From Verrucomicrobiota bacterium (GTDB lineage Bacteria; Verrucomicrobiota; Verrucomicrobiia; Opitutales; Opitutaceae): a stretch of DNA of 36,090 bases. Under the pieces are notes generated by a model. That model saw only the letters and a program-made list of their open reading frames with translations, made no database searches and was not told where the DNA came from. Each line of letters begins with the position of its first letter. Positions within the stretch are counted from its first letter, which is position 1. The DNA lies in assembly GCA_023443985.1 (NCBI GenBank), contig JAEZSJ010000246.1, positions 1 to 36,090 of the forward strand, in the 5' to 3' direction. Positions 23,964 to 31,941 of this stretch are shown piece by piece. The translations under genes were made by a program, and so were the position numbers.

Positions 23964-24221
23964 ATGAATGTCTCCAGCGCCCGCACCGCACCCACTCCGC
24001 CGCCCAGCGCGCAGGACCGCGCCGCCCTCGCGCGCGCACGCCGCGAAACCAACCAGGCCGAGGAGCAGCAGGCCGCCGAGAGGCTGCGCGAACAGGAGGC
24101 CGCCCAACGGCGTGCCGATGAAGCGCAGACGCGCGAGACGGCCGCCCAGGAGGCTCAACAACGTCAGGCCGCGCGCCGCTCCGACCAGCGGGTCGGCACC
24201 GCGCTCGACGTCAAGGCCTGA
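23964..24221 (+). CDS. small coiled-coil protein, unknown function
   Basis: 85 aa, very rich in Ala, Arg, Gln and Glu (RETNQAEEQQAAERLREQEAAQ and following), predicted to be one long helix, with a Pro-rich start (TAPTPPPSAQ) and a less charged end (VGTALDVKA). The compositional bias means a chance frame must be considered, but the ATG gives a natural start and the stop lies just six bases from the end of the convergent gene, which fits tight packing. No signal peptide is seen. The function is unknown. Confidence 0.55.
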   Translation: MNVSSARTAPTPPPSAQDRAALARARRETNQAEEQQAAERLREQEAAQRRADEAQTRETAAQEAQQRQAARRSDQRVGTALDVKA

Positions 24222-24227
24222 GCTCGC

Positions 24228-24731
24228 CTAGCGGCCCGCGGCCGCGGCCTGCGCCTGCGACCATTCGTCGACGAACCGTTGCGCGAGACGGGCCAACGCC
24301 GTCCGCACGTTGTCGGCTTTGCCGGTCACGCCCGCGGTCTGCTGCGCCCAGGTGACGGCCGGGATCGTCATCAGCGTGCGGTGCGGGCGGCCGGGCTTGA
24401 GCTGCTCGCGCAGCTGCAGGTCGAGGATGAAAAAATAGCTGGCGCGACCGGCGAGGCTCACATTGGCGGTGATCTCAAGCACCGGGGCCTGCGGCGTGCG
24501 CTCAAGCACCGGCGGAGGGAGCACCTCCACGCCCGCCGGCTCCACCACCGCGCGCACCCCGGCAACCAGGCCGGATTCGGTGAGGCCGAGCTTGGCCCCG
24601 TCGGGCGAGAGGCCGTGCACCACCACGCCGATCGCGGGCAGATTCTGCAGCACGCTCAGGTCCGCGTCCTGCGCGCGCCCGAACACCGCGGCCGACAGGG
24701 ACAACAGGGTGAGGAGACGGAGAAGTTTCAT
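24228..24731 (-). CDS. secreted protein of unknown function
   Basis: 167 aa with a signal peptide (MKLLRLLTLLSLSAAVFGRAQ) and a compact mature domain of about 145 residues, in mixed strands and helices (VLQNLPAIGVVVHGLSPDGAKLG, ASYFFILDLQLREQLKPGR) and ending in an Ala/Gln-rich helix (FVDEWSQAQAAAAG). It is the last gene of a minus-strand run after rlmJ, 16 bases from the rlmJ stop, so it is probably cotranscribed with it. No recognised domain; a small periplasmic protein is the most I can say. Confidence 0.75.
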   Translation of the reverse strand: MKLLRLLTLLSLSAAVFGRAQDADLSVLQNLPAIGVVVHGLSPDGAKLGLTESGLVAGVRAVVEPAGVEVLPPPVLERTPQAPVLEITANVSLAGRASYFFILDLQLREQLKPGRPHRTLMTIPAVTWAQQTAGVTGKADNVRTALARLAQRFVDEWSQAQAAAAGR

Positions 24732-24747
24732 GGTTCGAGGGAGGGAT

Positions 24748-25611
24748 TCACTTCGACTCGGGGACGAGCCAGTCCAACCGGAAAGCCGCCTCGGCATCGA
24801 GCGCAAGCAGCCGCGCCAGTTCGGCCAGCACCGGCCGGATCGCGGTGTCGAACTGCCACGGCGGATTGAGGATCGCCAGGCCGCAACCGCCCAGGCCCAC
24901 CTCCGCCCCGTCCGATCGCACGCGCAGCTCCGCCACCAAGGTGGGCGCGAGGCGCTTCTCGCGCAACGGCAGGAACAACGGCGCCGTCGACGCGCGTCCG
25001 GTGACCGGATACCAGATCACGAACACCGCCGCGGGGCTGCGCCGCAGCCCCTCCTCGACGGCTCCCGCCACGCGCTTCATCTCATCGGCGGCCTCGAACG
25101 GCGGATCGATGAGCACCAGCGCGCGTTTCTCGAGCGGGGGCAGCATCGCGCGCGGCGCGCCGAAACCATCGCTCCGGTGCACACGCGCCTTCCGCCGGCC
25201 CGTGCATTCGCGCTCCAGCGCATCCGCCTCCTCCGGCTGCAGCTCGCAGAACGCGCACCGGTCGTCGGCACGCATCAGCTGCAGCGCGTGCAGGGGCGAG
25301 CCCGGATAGAAGCGCAGCTCGGCCGCCCCGGCGCCGCAGGAGCGGTTGTATTCCCGCACCGCCGCGACGTAGTCCGCCAACGGCGGGAGCAGTCCGCCGG
25401 CCTCCCACAACCGGCCGATTCCCTCCGGCCATTCGGCCACACGGCCGCCCGCGCCCGCCTGCGCCAGGTGGTAGCGGCCGCGGCCCGCATGGGTGTCGAG
25501 CAGGAGGAACGGCTTGGGCTTGCGCTGCATCGCGCGGATGAGCTCGCGGAGCAGCACGTGCTTGAGCACATCGGCGAAGTTGCCCGCGTGGAACGCGTGG
25601 CGGTAGTTCAT
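24748..25611 (-). CDS. rlmJ: 23S rRNA (adenine(2030)-N6)-methyltransferase
   Basis: 287-aa SAM-dependent methyltransferase that modifies A2030 of 23S rRNA. The diagnostic N-terminus MNYRHAFHAGNFADVLKH is intact, followed by the SAM-binding DTHAGRGRYHL (39-49), YPGSP (102-106) and the N6-adenine catalytic motif DPPF at 169-172 (Phe where E. coli has Tyr; both occur in this motif). The start overlaps the stop of the yhcH-like gene by four bases (ATGA). The length is normal for the family. Confidence 0.95.
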   Translation of the reverse strand: MNYRHAFHAGNFADVLKHVLLRELIRAMQRKPKPFLLLDTHAGRGRYHLAQAGAGGRVAEWPEGIGRLWEAGGLLPPLADYVAAVREYNRSCGAGAAELRFYPGSPLHALQLMRADDRCAFCELQPEEADALERECTGRRKARVHRSDGFGAPRAMLPPLEKRALVLIDPPFEAADEMKRVAGAVEEGLRRSPAAVFVIWYPVTGRASTAPLFLPLREKRLAPTLVAELRVRSDGAEVGLGGCGLAILNPPWQFDTAIRPVLAELARLLALDAEAAFRLDWLVPESK

Positions 25612-26126
25612 CGCAGCGCGAAACCGGGCGGCACCGGCACCTTCACGACCGTCTTGCGCACGAGGGCGGGGCGCGACTCCGCGACGCGCAGACAGGGCAT
25701 GTGACCGTCCGGGGGAAAGAAGATGGCCAGCTCGCCCGGGACCAGCCGCAGCCGGGAGGCGAAGTCGGAATCCGCGTACTTCACCAAGTCCTTCTCCGGC
25801 ACATACTCCGCCACCAGACGGAGGCGGTCGATCGGCAGGAGCTCGATCGCCTCCTCGCCTTCCACGAGCGCCTGCACATCGATGTAGCGGCGATGCGACT
25901 CGAAGAAGCAGTCGCCACGCGGGCGGGTGGTGTAGACCGATTCCATCGCGTAGGCGCCCTCGCGCAGCTCCTGCCGGTAGGCGGAGCCCTCCGCCATCGC
26001 GAACAGCCGGGCATGTTCTGCGGTGCCCTTGGTGAAACAGTGGCGCAGATACTCGAACGCTTCCGCGAACAGCGGAAGCTCCCGGAAGAGTTCGGAAAGA
26101 TCACCGTAGGAACCGAGGACCGCCAT
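25608..26126 (-). CDS. YhcH/YjgK/YiaL family protein
   Basis: 172-aa cupin-like protein (DUF386 family, related to E. coli YhcH and the EbgC/NanQ group of sugar-handling proteins). The family blocks are visible: YAMESVYTTRPRGDCFFESHRRYIDVQALVEG (Glu and His metal ligands), LVPGELAIFFPPDGHMPCL (His ligand) and the terminal VRKTVVKVPVPPGF. Some members act as sugar anomerases, for example on N-acetylneuraminate; the substrate here cannot be told. The ATG at 26126 is preceded by a C-rich leader; translation of the next gene, rlmJ, is coupled to it by an ATGA overlap, although the two functions are not obviously related. Confidence 0.9.
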   Translation of the reverse strand: MAVLGSYGDLSELFRELPLFAEAFEYLRHCFTKGTAEHARLFAMAEGSAYRQELREGAYAMESVYTTRPRGDCFFESHRRYIDVQALVEGEEAIELLPIDRLRLVAEYVPEKDLVKYADSDFASRLRLVPGELAIFFPPDGHMPCLRVAESRPALVRKTVVKVPVPPGFALR

Positions 26127-26244
26127 GGTGGTGGGACACGTTCCGGCCCGACTGTCCGGGCTCAAGCTTATTCCGGAAAACGCCGCGCCCTCCGCCAAAC
26201 TTTCGCTCGCCGCCTTCGCCCCACCTCGCCGAGATTGCGTCCGC

Positions 26245-26508
26245 ATGAACGTCGAAATCGGTTTCTGGAAACGCACGGAGGACGGCCGCAAGCTGCAGGT
26301 GCGGCTGCGTGTGTTCGGCGGCAACATCATCTGGGAATGCCAGCCCGCCCGCTTCCAGCCGTGGGAGCCCTACCCCGAACCCGACGACGACGACTGGGGC
26401 AAGGTCATCGCCGAGGCGAACAAACGCGAGCCCCGCCGCATCATCCACGACAAGATCCTCGCCCTCATCCGCCGCCGCGGCCGCCCCGCGGGCGCAGCGG
26501 ACACCTGA
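26245..26508 (+). CDS. conserved-looking hypothetical protein, 87 aa
   Basis: A basic, Trp-containing small protein starting MNVEIGFWKRTEDGRKLQVRL; then FGGNIIWECQPARFQPWEPY, an acidic run EPDDDDW, and a basic end (RRIIHDKILALIRRRGRP). It begins with two beta strands carrying a KLQVRLRVFGGNI pattern and ends in a helix, so it may bind nucleic acid, but no domain is recognised. The frame extends 40 codons upstream, antisense to the yhcH-like promoter region; I prefer the internal ATG. A short GC hairpin (26514-26533) at the convergent end of the Nudix gene may act as a shared terminator. Confidence 0.7.
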   Translation: MNVEIGFWKRTEDGRKLQVRLRVFGGNIIWECQPARFQPWEPYPEPDDDDWGKVIAEANKREPRRIIHDKILALIRRRGRPAGAADT

Positions 26509-26520
26509 CCCCCGCCCGCC

Positions 26521-27027
26521 TCAGCCGGCGGGCCGGCAGCGTTCCCACACCAGCAGGAACGACGGGGCGAAGTCCTCCGGCCGCTCCGCGACCCAACGGT
26601 CGATCTCGGCCGGCGTGCGCCAGGCGATCTCGCTGATCTCGTCGGCGTTGAATGTCACCGCTCCGTCGTGACGGCAACGGTAGACCCACACGAACTCCCG
26701 GCCGGTCTGCTCGCACGCCTCGATCCGGCAGAGGCGCCGCGGCACCGCGCCGCCCCGAATGCCGAGCTCCTCCCCCAGTTCGCGCACCATGGCCGTGTCG
26801 TAATCCTCCCCCCGGTCGACATGGCCCGAGGCCGAGGCGGCCCATTGGTTCGGGTACATGTCCTTGTTCGCGGAGCGGCGCTGCAGAAGCACGCGCCCCG
26901 CGGCGTCGTCGACCAGCGCATGGACCGCCCGGTGCAGCAGCCCCCGCGCATGCACCTCGCGGCGCAAGGCGGAGCCGACCACCCGGTCCTGTTCGTCGAC
27001 GACATCAAACCATTCCTCATGGGCCAT
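26521..27027 (-). CDS. Nudix hydrolase, YfcD/IDI-like
   Basis: 168 aa. A perfect Nudix box at residues 68-90 (GHVDRGEDYDTAMVRELGEELGI) fits the pattern G-x5-E-x7-REUxEExGU. EEWFDVVDEQDRVVG at the start, LLHRAVHALVDDAAGRVLLQRRS and MYPNQWAASASGHVDRGED are characteristic of the YfcD/isopentenyl-diphosphate-isomerase-like subgroup. The length is typical for it and too short for a full IDI with all its inserts, so a Nudix phosphohydrolase is favoured. The substrate is unknown. It is divergent from the sensor kinase gene across about 113 bases. Confidence 0.93.
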   Translation of the reverse strand: MAHEEWFDVVDEQDRVVGSALRREVHARGLLHRAVHALVDDAAGRVLLQRRSANKDMYPNQWAASASGHVDRGEDYDTAMVRELGEELGIRGGAVPRRLCRIEACEQTGREFVWVYRCRHDGAVTFNADEISEIAWRTPAEIDRWVAERPEDFAPSFLLVWERCRPAG

Positions 27028-27140
27028 GGCGCCAGTGCACACGGCCGACCGCCCCGGGGCAATCCCGTCGATGTTCCCCTCGGACGATCCCGACCGTACA
27101 GAACCACGCCGGCCGGCCGATAGATGTTCGCACCCATCGG

Positions 27141-30100
27141 ATGTCCCTGTCGCCACGCCCGCGCCTTCTCCGCCTCAGCCGCCGCGGCGGCTGGCTCGCG
27201 CTCACCGTCCTCACGACGGCGACGGCGCTCCTGCACGCGCAGCCCTCCCCGATTCGCGCCGCGGCCCCCGGGCTGAACGAGGCGGGCGTGCCGGCCTTCG
27301 CGATCAGCTCGCCGGCGGCGCTGGGGCTGAGCGCCCCTCCGACTGATCTCCAACCCATGCCGGACGGCCGAATCCTGGCGCTCGCCGGCCGGGAGATCGC
27401 CATCGGCGACGGCACCCGCTGGGAGGTCTTCCGGCTCGCCCCCAGCGAGACGCTCGACGGCTCCACGCAGGTCGCCATCGACGCCGCCGGCCAGCTCCAC
27501 GTGGGCATGCCGTCCTGGTTCGCCCGTCTGGAGTTCCGCCCCGAAGGATACCTGCGCCGCGCCCCGGTCGCCCAGACCCCCACACCGTTGATGCTCGCCA
27601 ACGCGGTGTACGACGTCGGCGGTCGCTGGTATTGGCACGGCGGGAACGGCGACGTGGTCCGCTGGCGCCCCGGCGAGACTCCGGTGCACATCGCCCATGT
27701 CACCGATCTGGAGCGCGCGTTCACGCTCGGCGGGGCCGATTACCTCAGCGACCGGGCCGACGGCACGTTCTGGCGCCTCACCCCCGGGGGGGCCGAGCGG
27801 CTCATCGCCGCCGCAGACACCAACGTCAGCTACACCGTCACCTGCGGCCTCGATCTCGGCGGGGGCCGACTGCTGGTCGGCACCAACGGCCACGGGCTCC
27901 ATCGGCTCGAGGGCGACCGCCTCCTCCCGCTCGCCGGCGGCGGCGCGCTCTCCGGGTCGGGCCGCATCAACGACCTGTGCCCCACCGAACCCGGGCTCTA
28001 CGCCGCGGCGATCGACAACGTCGGCATCGTCTTCTTCGACCAGCAGCTGCGCACCGTGCAGGTGCTCGACCGCGCGCTCGACCACCGGCTCGCCCGCGTG
28101 CGCCGCCTCTTCTACAGCCCCCGCGGGGTCGTCTGGGGACTGCTCAACGACGGCATCGTGCGCGTCGACTTCCCGTCACGGTTGTCCTACTACGAACCGC
28201 TCGTCTCCACCGGCCTGATATTCGCGCAGCCCTACCGGTTCGAAGGCCGGCTCTGGTTGCTCGGCGACGGGCAGGCGCAACGCGGCGTGTACAGCGAGGA
28301 CGGCCGCCTGCTCCGCTTCGAGATCGACACCCCGCCCGACGAGTTCGTCTGCGCCCTCTCCACCGGAACCGGCGCCCTGTTGGCCGGCGGCCGGCGCGGG
28401 CTCCACCGCCGCCAGGCCGCGGGATGGGAACTCGTCGACGGCAGCATCGCCGATCCCCACCTCTCCAGCGCCCCCGACGAGAACGGCCGCTGGGCCATCC
28501 TCGGCGACAATGCCTACGGATGGCTCCGGGTGCGCGGCGACACCTACGAAGTCGTGAGCTTCCCGGCCCCGGAGCTGCGCATGACGTATGGCGTGGTCCG
28601 CGACCGGCACGGCGTGCTGTGGGGGGAACTGGGCACCGGCCGCATCGCCCGGCTCGAGCTCACCGGCACGACACCGCGGCTGGAGATCTTCGGCAGCGAA
28701 CACGGGCTGGGCGGCGGGTGGGTGCAGTTGTCGGTGCTCGAGGGCGAGGTGCACGCCAATGTCACCGGACACCTCCTGCGCTTCAACCCCGCGCTCCGCC
28801 GCTTCACGCCCGCCGGCGAACTCGTCCGCTCGATCCCCGAGGCGCAACGGGTCACCGGTCGCCCCGGCTACGACGCCCGCGGCCGCTTCTGGCTGGCGAC
28901 CAGCAACGGCCCTCTCGTATCCGTCCGGCAGGGGCCGGTCTTCAGCCCCCTCGACGAGGAGTTCCCCGCCGGTCTGCAACCGCTCTTCTTCACGCCAGAC
29001 GACGGCGGCCCCGTGTGGCTCCACCAGCGTCTCAAGCTCGCACGCTACGATCCGGATATGCCCAAGCCCGCCCGCCACGAGGCCAGCGCGCTCATCACCC
29101 GGGTCTGTTTCACCAACCAGAACCGCACCTTCTACGCCCCCCGCCGGCGTCTGCCCGCCGCGTCCGCCACCGACAACTCCATCGTCGTGAACTACGTGGC
29201 GGTCGGGGCCCCGCCCTCGCGCACAGTCACCTTCCAGGTCAGGCTCGTGGGTGCGAGCGACGAGTGGGTCTCCACCGGAGTGGTGGGCTCCACCAGCTAC
29301 AACCGCCTGAAGGAGGGCACCTACATCCTGCAGCTCCGGCCGGTCACCGACAACAAACCCGGCCCCGTGACCTCGCTCGAGTTCTCCATCCGCCCGCACT
29401 GGTCGCGCACGCGCACCGCCTATGCGGCCTATGGTGTGGCGGCCTTCGCCTTCGTCGCGCTCATCGCGTGGTATGCGAGCTGGCGCGAACGTGTGGAGAA
29501 GGCCCGCCTCGAGCTGTTGGTCGCCCAGCGCACCCGCGAGCTGAATGCGGCGAACCAGCAGCTGGCCAGCAACATCGAGTCCACGCTCCAGCAGGCGGAG
29601 GCGCTGCGCGTGAGCGAGGAGCGCTACCGCCAGCTCAGCACCGAGCTGGAGCACCGCGTCGCCGAGCGCACCGAGGCGCTCGTCCGCACCAACGAGCAGC
29701 TGAGCGCCAGCAACCAGGAGCTCGAGTCGTTCTCGTATTCCATCTCCCACGACCTGCGGGCGCCGCTGCGCAACATCAACGGCTTCGTCGACCTCCTGCG
29801 CCGCCGCAACCGCGACACGCTCGACACCGAGAGCAACCGCTTCTTCCAGATCATCACCGCCGAGACGATCCGCCTCAGCCAGCTGATCGACAGCCTGCTC
29901 GCCTTCGCCCGGCTCAACCGGGCCGACCTGAAGGCCGAGCCCGTCGCCCTCGCCTCGCTCGCCACCCAGGTGATCGCCGAGATGCGGCCCGAGTACGAAC
30001 AGCGGCTGGTCGAATGGAAGGTCGGTCCGCTCCCGGTCGTCACGGGCGACCCCACCCTGTTGCGCCAGGTGGTCGCCAACCTGCTGTCGAACGCCATCAA

Positions 30101-30407
30101 GTTCACCCGCCTCCGCGCCCCGGCGGTGATCGAGATCGGCACGCCCCCGCCCAATCCCCTGCACCCGGGCGAACACGCCGTCTTCGTGCGCGACAATGGC
30201 GCCGGCTTCGACCCCAAGTACTCGGCGAAGCTCTTCGGCGTCTTCCAGCGCCTGCACCACCCGCGCGAGTTCGAAGGCACCGGCATTGGTCTGGCGAACG
30301 TCAAGCGCATCGTCCTCCGCCATGGCGGCCGCGTGTGGGCCGAGGGCCGGCCGGGTGAGGGCGCCACGTTCTTTTTTGCGCTCCCGAGCCGCCCGCCGCG
30401 CCCCTGA
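27141..30407 (+). CDS. sensor histidine kinase with periplasmic propeller domains
   Basis: 1088-aa transmembrane sensor kinase. A signal segment (about 1-33) is followed by a periplasmic region of about 600 residues built from beta-propeller-like repeats (LQPMPDGRILALAGREIAIGDG, DKNGR-like WAILGDN and RGRFWLATSNGP blades), a Y_Y_Y-like domain (about 678-743, ending LKEGTYILQLRP), a membrane helix near 760-780 and a coiled coil. The HisKA box has SISHDLRAPLRNINGF with the phospho-accepting H870; the ATPase part has NLLSNAIKF (N980, N984), DNGAGFD (about 1018) and GTGIGLANVKRIV (about 1047). There is no receiver domain and no response regulator in the window, so the partner is elsewhere. Similar periplasmic architectures sense oligosaccharides in other bacteria; that is only a family analogy here. 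Confidence 0.93.
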   Translation: MSLSPRPRLLRLSRRGGWLALTVLTTATALLHAQPSPIRAAAPGLNEAGVPAFAISSPAALGLSAPPTDLQPMPDGRILALAGREIAIGDGTRWEVFRLAPSETLDGSTQVAIDAAGQLHVGMPSWFARLEFRPEGYLRRAPVAQTPTPLMLANAVYDVGGRWYWHGGNGDVVRWRPGETPVHIAHVTDLERAFTLGGADYLSDRADGTFWRLTPGGAERLIAAADTNVSYTVTCGLDLGGGRLLVGTNGHGLHRLEGDRLLPLAGGGALSGSGRINDLCPTEPGLYAAAIDNVGIVFFDQQLRTVQVLDRALDHRLARVRRLFYSPRGVVWGLLNDGIVRVDFPSRLSYYEPLVSTGLIFAQPYRFEGRLWLLGDGQAQRGVYSEDGRLLRFEIDTPPDEFVCALSTGTGALLAGGRRGLHRRQAAGWELVDGSIADPHLSSAPDENGRWAILGDNAYGWLRVRGDTYEVVSFPAPELRMTYGVVRDRHGVLWGELGTGRIARLELTGTTPRLEIFGSEHGLGGGWVQLSVLEGEVHANVTGHLLRFNPALRRFTPAGELVRSIPEAQRVTGRPGYDARGRFWLATSNGPLVSVRQGPVFSPLDEEFPAGLQPLFFTPDDGGPVWLHQRLKLARYDPDMPKPARHEASALITRVCFTNQNRTFYAPRRRLPAASATDNSIVVNYVAVGAPPSRTVTFQVRLVGASDEWVSTGVVGSTSYNRLKEGTYILQLRPVTDNKPGPVTSLEFSIRPHWSRTRTAYAAYGVAAFAFVALIAWYASWRERVEKARLELLVAQRTRELNAANQQLASNIESTLQQAEALRVSEERYRQLSTELEHRVAERTEALVRTNEQLSASNQELESFSYSISHDLRAPLRNINGFVDLLRRRNRDTLDTESNRFFQIITAETIRLSQLIDSLLAFARLNRADLKAEPVALASLATQVIAEMRPEYEQRLVEWKVGPLPVVTGDPTLLRQVVANLLSNAIKFTRLRAPAVIEIGTPPPNPLHPGEHAVFVRDNGAGFDPKYSAKLFGVFQRLHHPREFEGTGIGLANVKRIVLRHGGRVWAEGRPGEGATFFFALPSRPPRP

Positions 30408-30505
30408 ACACGGCGCCGGCCGACGCGGCCACTCGGCGCGAGGCCAATTTCCAGCTGGCCCCCGCTCGCACCGCGGCGAAACACTCGCCGCCCAACTCCT
30501 CCGCC

Positions 30506-30976
30506 ATGGCCAAAATCGAAATCGCCAAAGTCGCCGACATCCTCCGGCAGAACCAGCTCGAGCCCGCCGTGATGCGCCGCATCCTCGAGCAGATCAACAA
30601 AGTGACCGAGGAGGCCGCGGCCGCCGAGGAGGAGAAACCGCCGGCCCAGAAGAAGCAGTTCGTCATCCTCGTGTCCGATCCGGACGGCCAGATGCCGGAG
30701 CACGAACTCGCCGGCTGGGTGTTGCAGATTCCCGAGGAGGCCAGCCCGCTCTCGTTGCAGGAGCGGGTGCACAAGGCCGCGTACGATTTCAACGCCTCGC
30801 GCCGCGGCCGGAAACTCCCGGTCGAGACCATGGGTGAAGCCTTCGAAAACGTGCCCGCCAAGAATTTCAAGGAAGTCGAGGTCGCGGTGAAGACGAAGAC
30901 CCCCGTGCTGGTCCTGAGCACGGACAACAAGCTTCCGAAGGACGCCCCCGCCGGCTCGCGCGCCCGCGATCTCTGA
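30506..30976 (+). CDS. hypothetical protein, 156 aa
   Basis: Soluble protein starting MAKIEIAKVADILRQNQLEP. Residues 1-50 look helical and acidic (MRRILEQINKVTEEAAAAEEE), then QFVILVSDPDGQMPEHELAGWVLQIPEEA forms a beta-strand-rich core, and ETMGEAFENVPAKNFKEVEVAVKTKTPVLVLS closes the fold. There is no signal peptide or membrane helix and no motif I recognise. Its start has only a C-rich leader. It follows the sensor kinase by 98 bases on the same strand but need not belong to it. Coding likelihood is good from composition and length. Confidence 0.75.
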   Translation: MAKIEIAKVADILRQNQLEPAVMRRILEQINKVTEEAAAAEEEKPPAQKKQFVILVSDPDGQMPEHELAGWVLQIPEEASPLSLQERVHKAAYDFNASRRGRKLPVETMGEAFENVPAKNFKEVEVAVKTKTPVLVLSTDNKLPKDAPAGSRARDL

Positions 30977-30994
30977 CCGGGACGTTAGTAGTGC

Positions 30995-31016
30995 AGGTCG
31001 GGCTTTGCGCCCGGAT
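30995..31016. repeat. REP-like palindromic unit, copy 1
   Basis: AGGTCGGGCTTTGCGCCCGG: an imperfect GTCGGGC/GCCCGGA hairpin with a five-base loop, 75 bases from an almost identical second unit. Confidence 0.6.
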
Positions 31017-31069
31017 TCCGCGAGACGCGGCGACGTCGTTCCGGCCCGCGACTGCCTCGCGTCATCTGT

Positions 31070-31091
31070 AGGTCGGGCTTTACGCCCGACT
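31070..31091. repeat. REP-like palindromic unit, copy 2
   Basis: AGGTCGGGCTTTACGCCCGA plus flank: a perfect 7-bp GTCGGGC/GCCCGAC stem with loop TTTAC. It shares the AGGTCGGGCTTT-x-CGCCCG core with copy 1, in the same orientation. Such GTCGGGC/GCCCGAC words are typical of dispersed intergenic repeats. Confidence 0.65.
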
Positions 31092-31245
31092 CCGCTGGCG
31101 CACCGCGGTTCCCCCGCGCTGCGGTCATCCCTCGAGAGTTCGTACGAAAACCGCGCCCCGCTTCGAAAACCGCCCTCCGGCCGTCGCGTTTTCCGCCCGC
31201 CTCCGGGCTGGCCAATTATCTGCTCCCGCCTACCCTCCTGCGTCC

Positions 31246-31905
31246 ATGACGGAGCCCGCACGCCACCCAGATGCTTCCGCCAACGACCATGTGCCGCTGC
31301 CGTGGTACCAGGATTTTGTCGCCCGCTACGTGGCGTTCCCGGCCTACTGCCGCACCACTTCGTTCGAGCGGGTCACGACCGATTTCCAAGGGGAGATGCG
31401 CCGCATCGAGGAACTCTGTGGCCGGTTCTCCCCGGAGGACTTCGTCCGTCGCGTGACGGTCGCGCCGATGAGCGGGCTTGAGGACGACGAGCGGCACTGG
31501 TCGGCCTCGATGGTGGTCGAGCACATGGTGCTCGTGGGCGAAGCGATCGGGCGCACGCTGGTGTTTCTCAGCCGGGGGCAGCAGCCGCCCCTGCCGTTCT
31601 CCCGCGAGGCGACCCGTCCCCGCGGCGCCAAGGGCGTGGAGGTCATGTCTCCCCTGCGCGAACTCGCCCATGCCTATCCGCACCTGATCCGCACGGAGCT
31701 GGGCCCCGAGCGCATGCTCACGCACCAGCATCCGCTCTTCGGCCAGCTCGATCTCCACCGCTGGCATTGCCTGAGCGTCTCGCATCTGCGGGTGCACCGG
31801 CGGCAGCTGCACGAGATCCGCCGGCGCATCACCGCCGGACTGAAAGGCGGGCTGCTCAGCTCGCTTCTGCTCGAAGGCACGCCCGAACTCGATCCTCAGG
31901 CGTAG
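31246..31905 (+). CDS. DinB-like superfamily protein
   Basis: 219-aa four-helix-bundle protein of the DinB/YfiT metal-dependent superfamily. It has the characteristic helix HWSASMVVEHMVLVGEAIG with H93 and the late pair in SVSHLRVHRRQLHEI, H180 and H184, which together form the expected three-His metal site. The stretch PERMLTHQHPLFGQLDLHRWH between them fits the usual H/W-containing loop. Biochemical roles in the family vary (thiol-dependent transferases, hydrolases, uncharacterised stress proteins), so no reaction is assigned. A perfect 9-bp GC hairpin at 31905-31927 sits at its convergent end with the USP gene. Confidence 0.82.
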   Translation: MTEPARHPDASANDHVPLPWYQDFVARYVAFPAYCRTTSFERVTTDFQGEMRRIEELCGRFSPEDFVRRVTVAPMSGLEDDERHWSASMVVEHMVLVGEAIGRTLVFLSRGQQPPLPFSREATRPRGAKGVEVMSPLRELAHAYPHLIRTELGPERMLTHQHPLFGQLDLHRWHCLSVSHLRVHRRQLHEIRRRITAGLKGGLLSSLLLEGTPELDPQA

Positions 31906-31927
31906 GCGACCGGACCTCCCGGTCGCC
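31905..31927. terminator. possible bidirectional terminator hairpin
   Basis: Perfect 9-bp GGCGACCGG/CCGGTCGCC stem with a five-base loop, lying exactly between the convergent DinB-like and USP genes. The T-run is missing, so the termination role is inferred from position. Confidence 0.5.
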
Positions 31928-31941
31928 CGCAGCCGATCCCT

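Larger units (their letters stand above)
30977..31245. other. 269-base gap with two REP-like hairpins
   Basis: Spacer between the 156-aa gene and the DinB-like gene. It carries two similar palindromic units (30995-31016 and 31070-31091); nothing else coding is seen. Confidence 0.55.

Noticed and set aside
27632..30358. 908-codon plus-strand frame inside the sensor kinase
   Set aside because: It is the +1 shifted reading of the kinase gene, composed of Arg/Pro/Ala with no motif.
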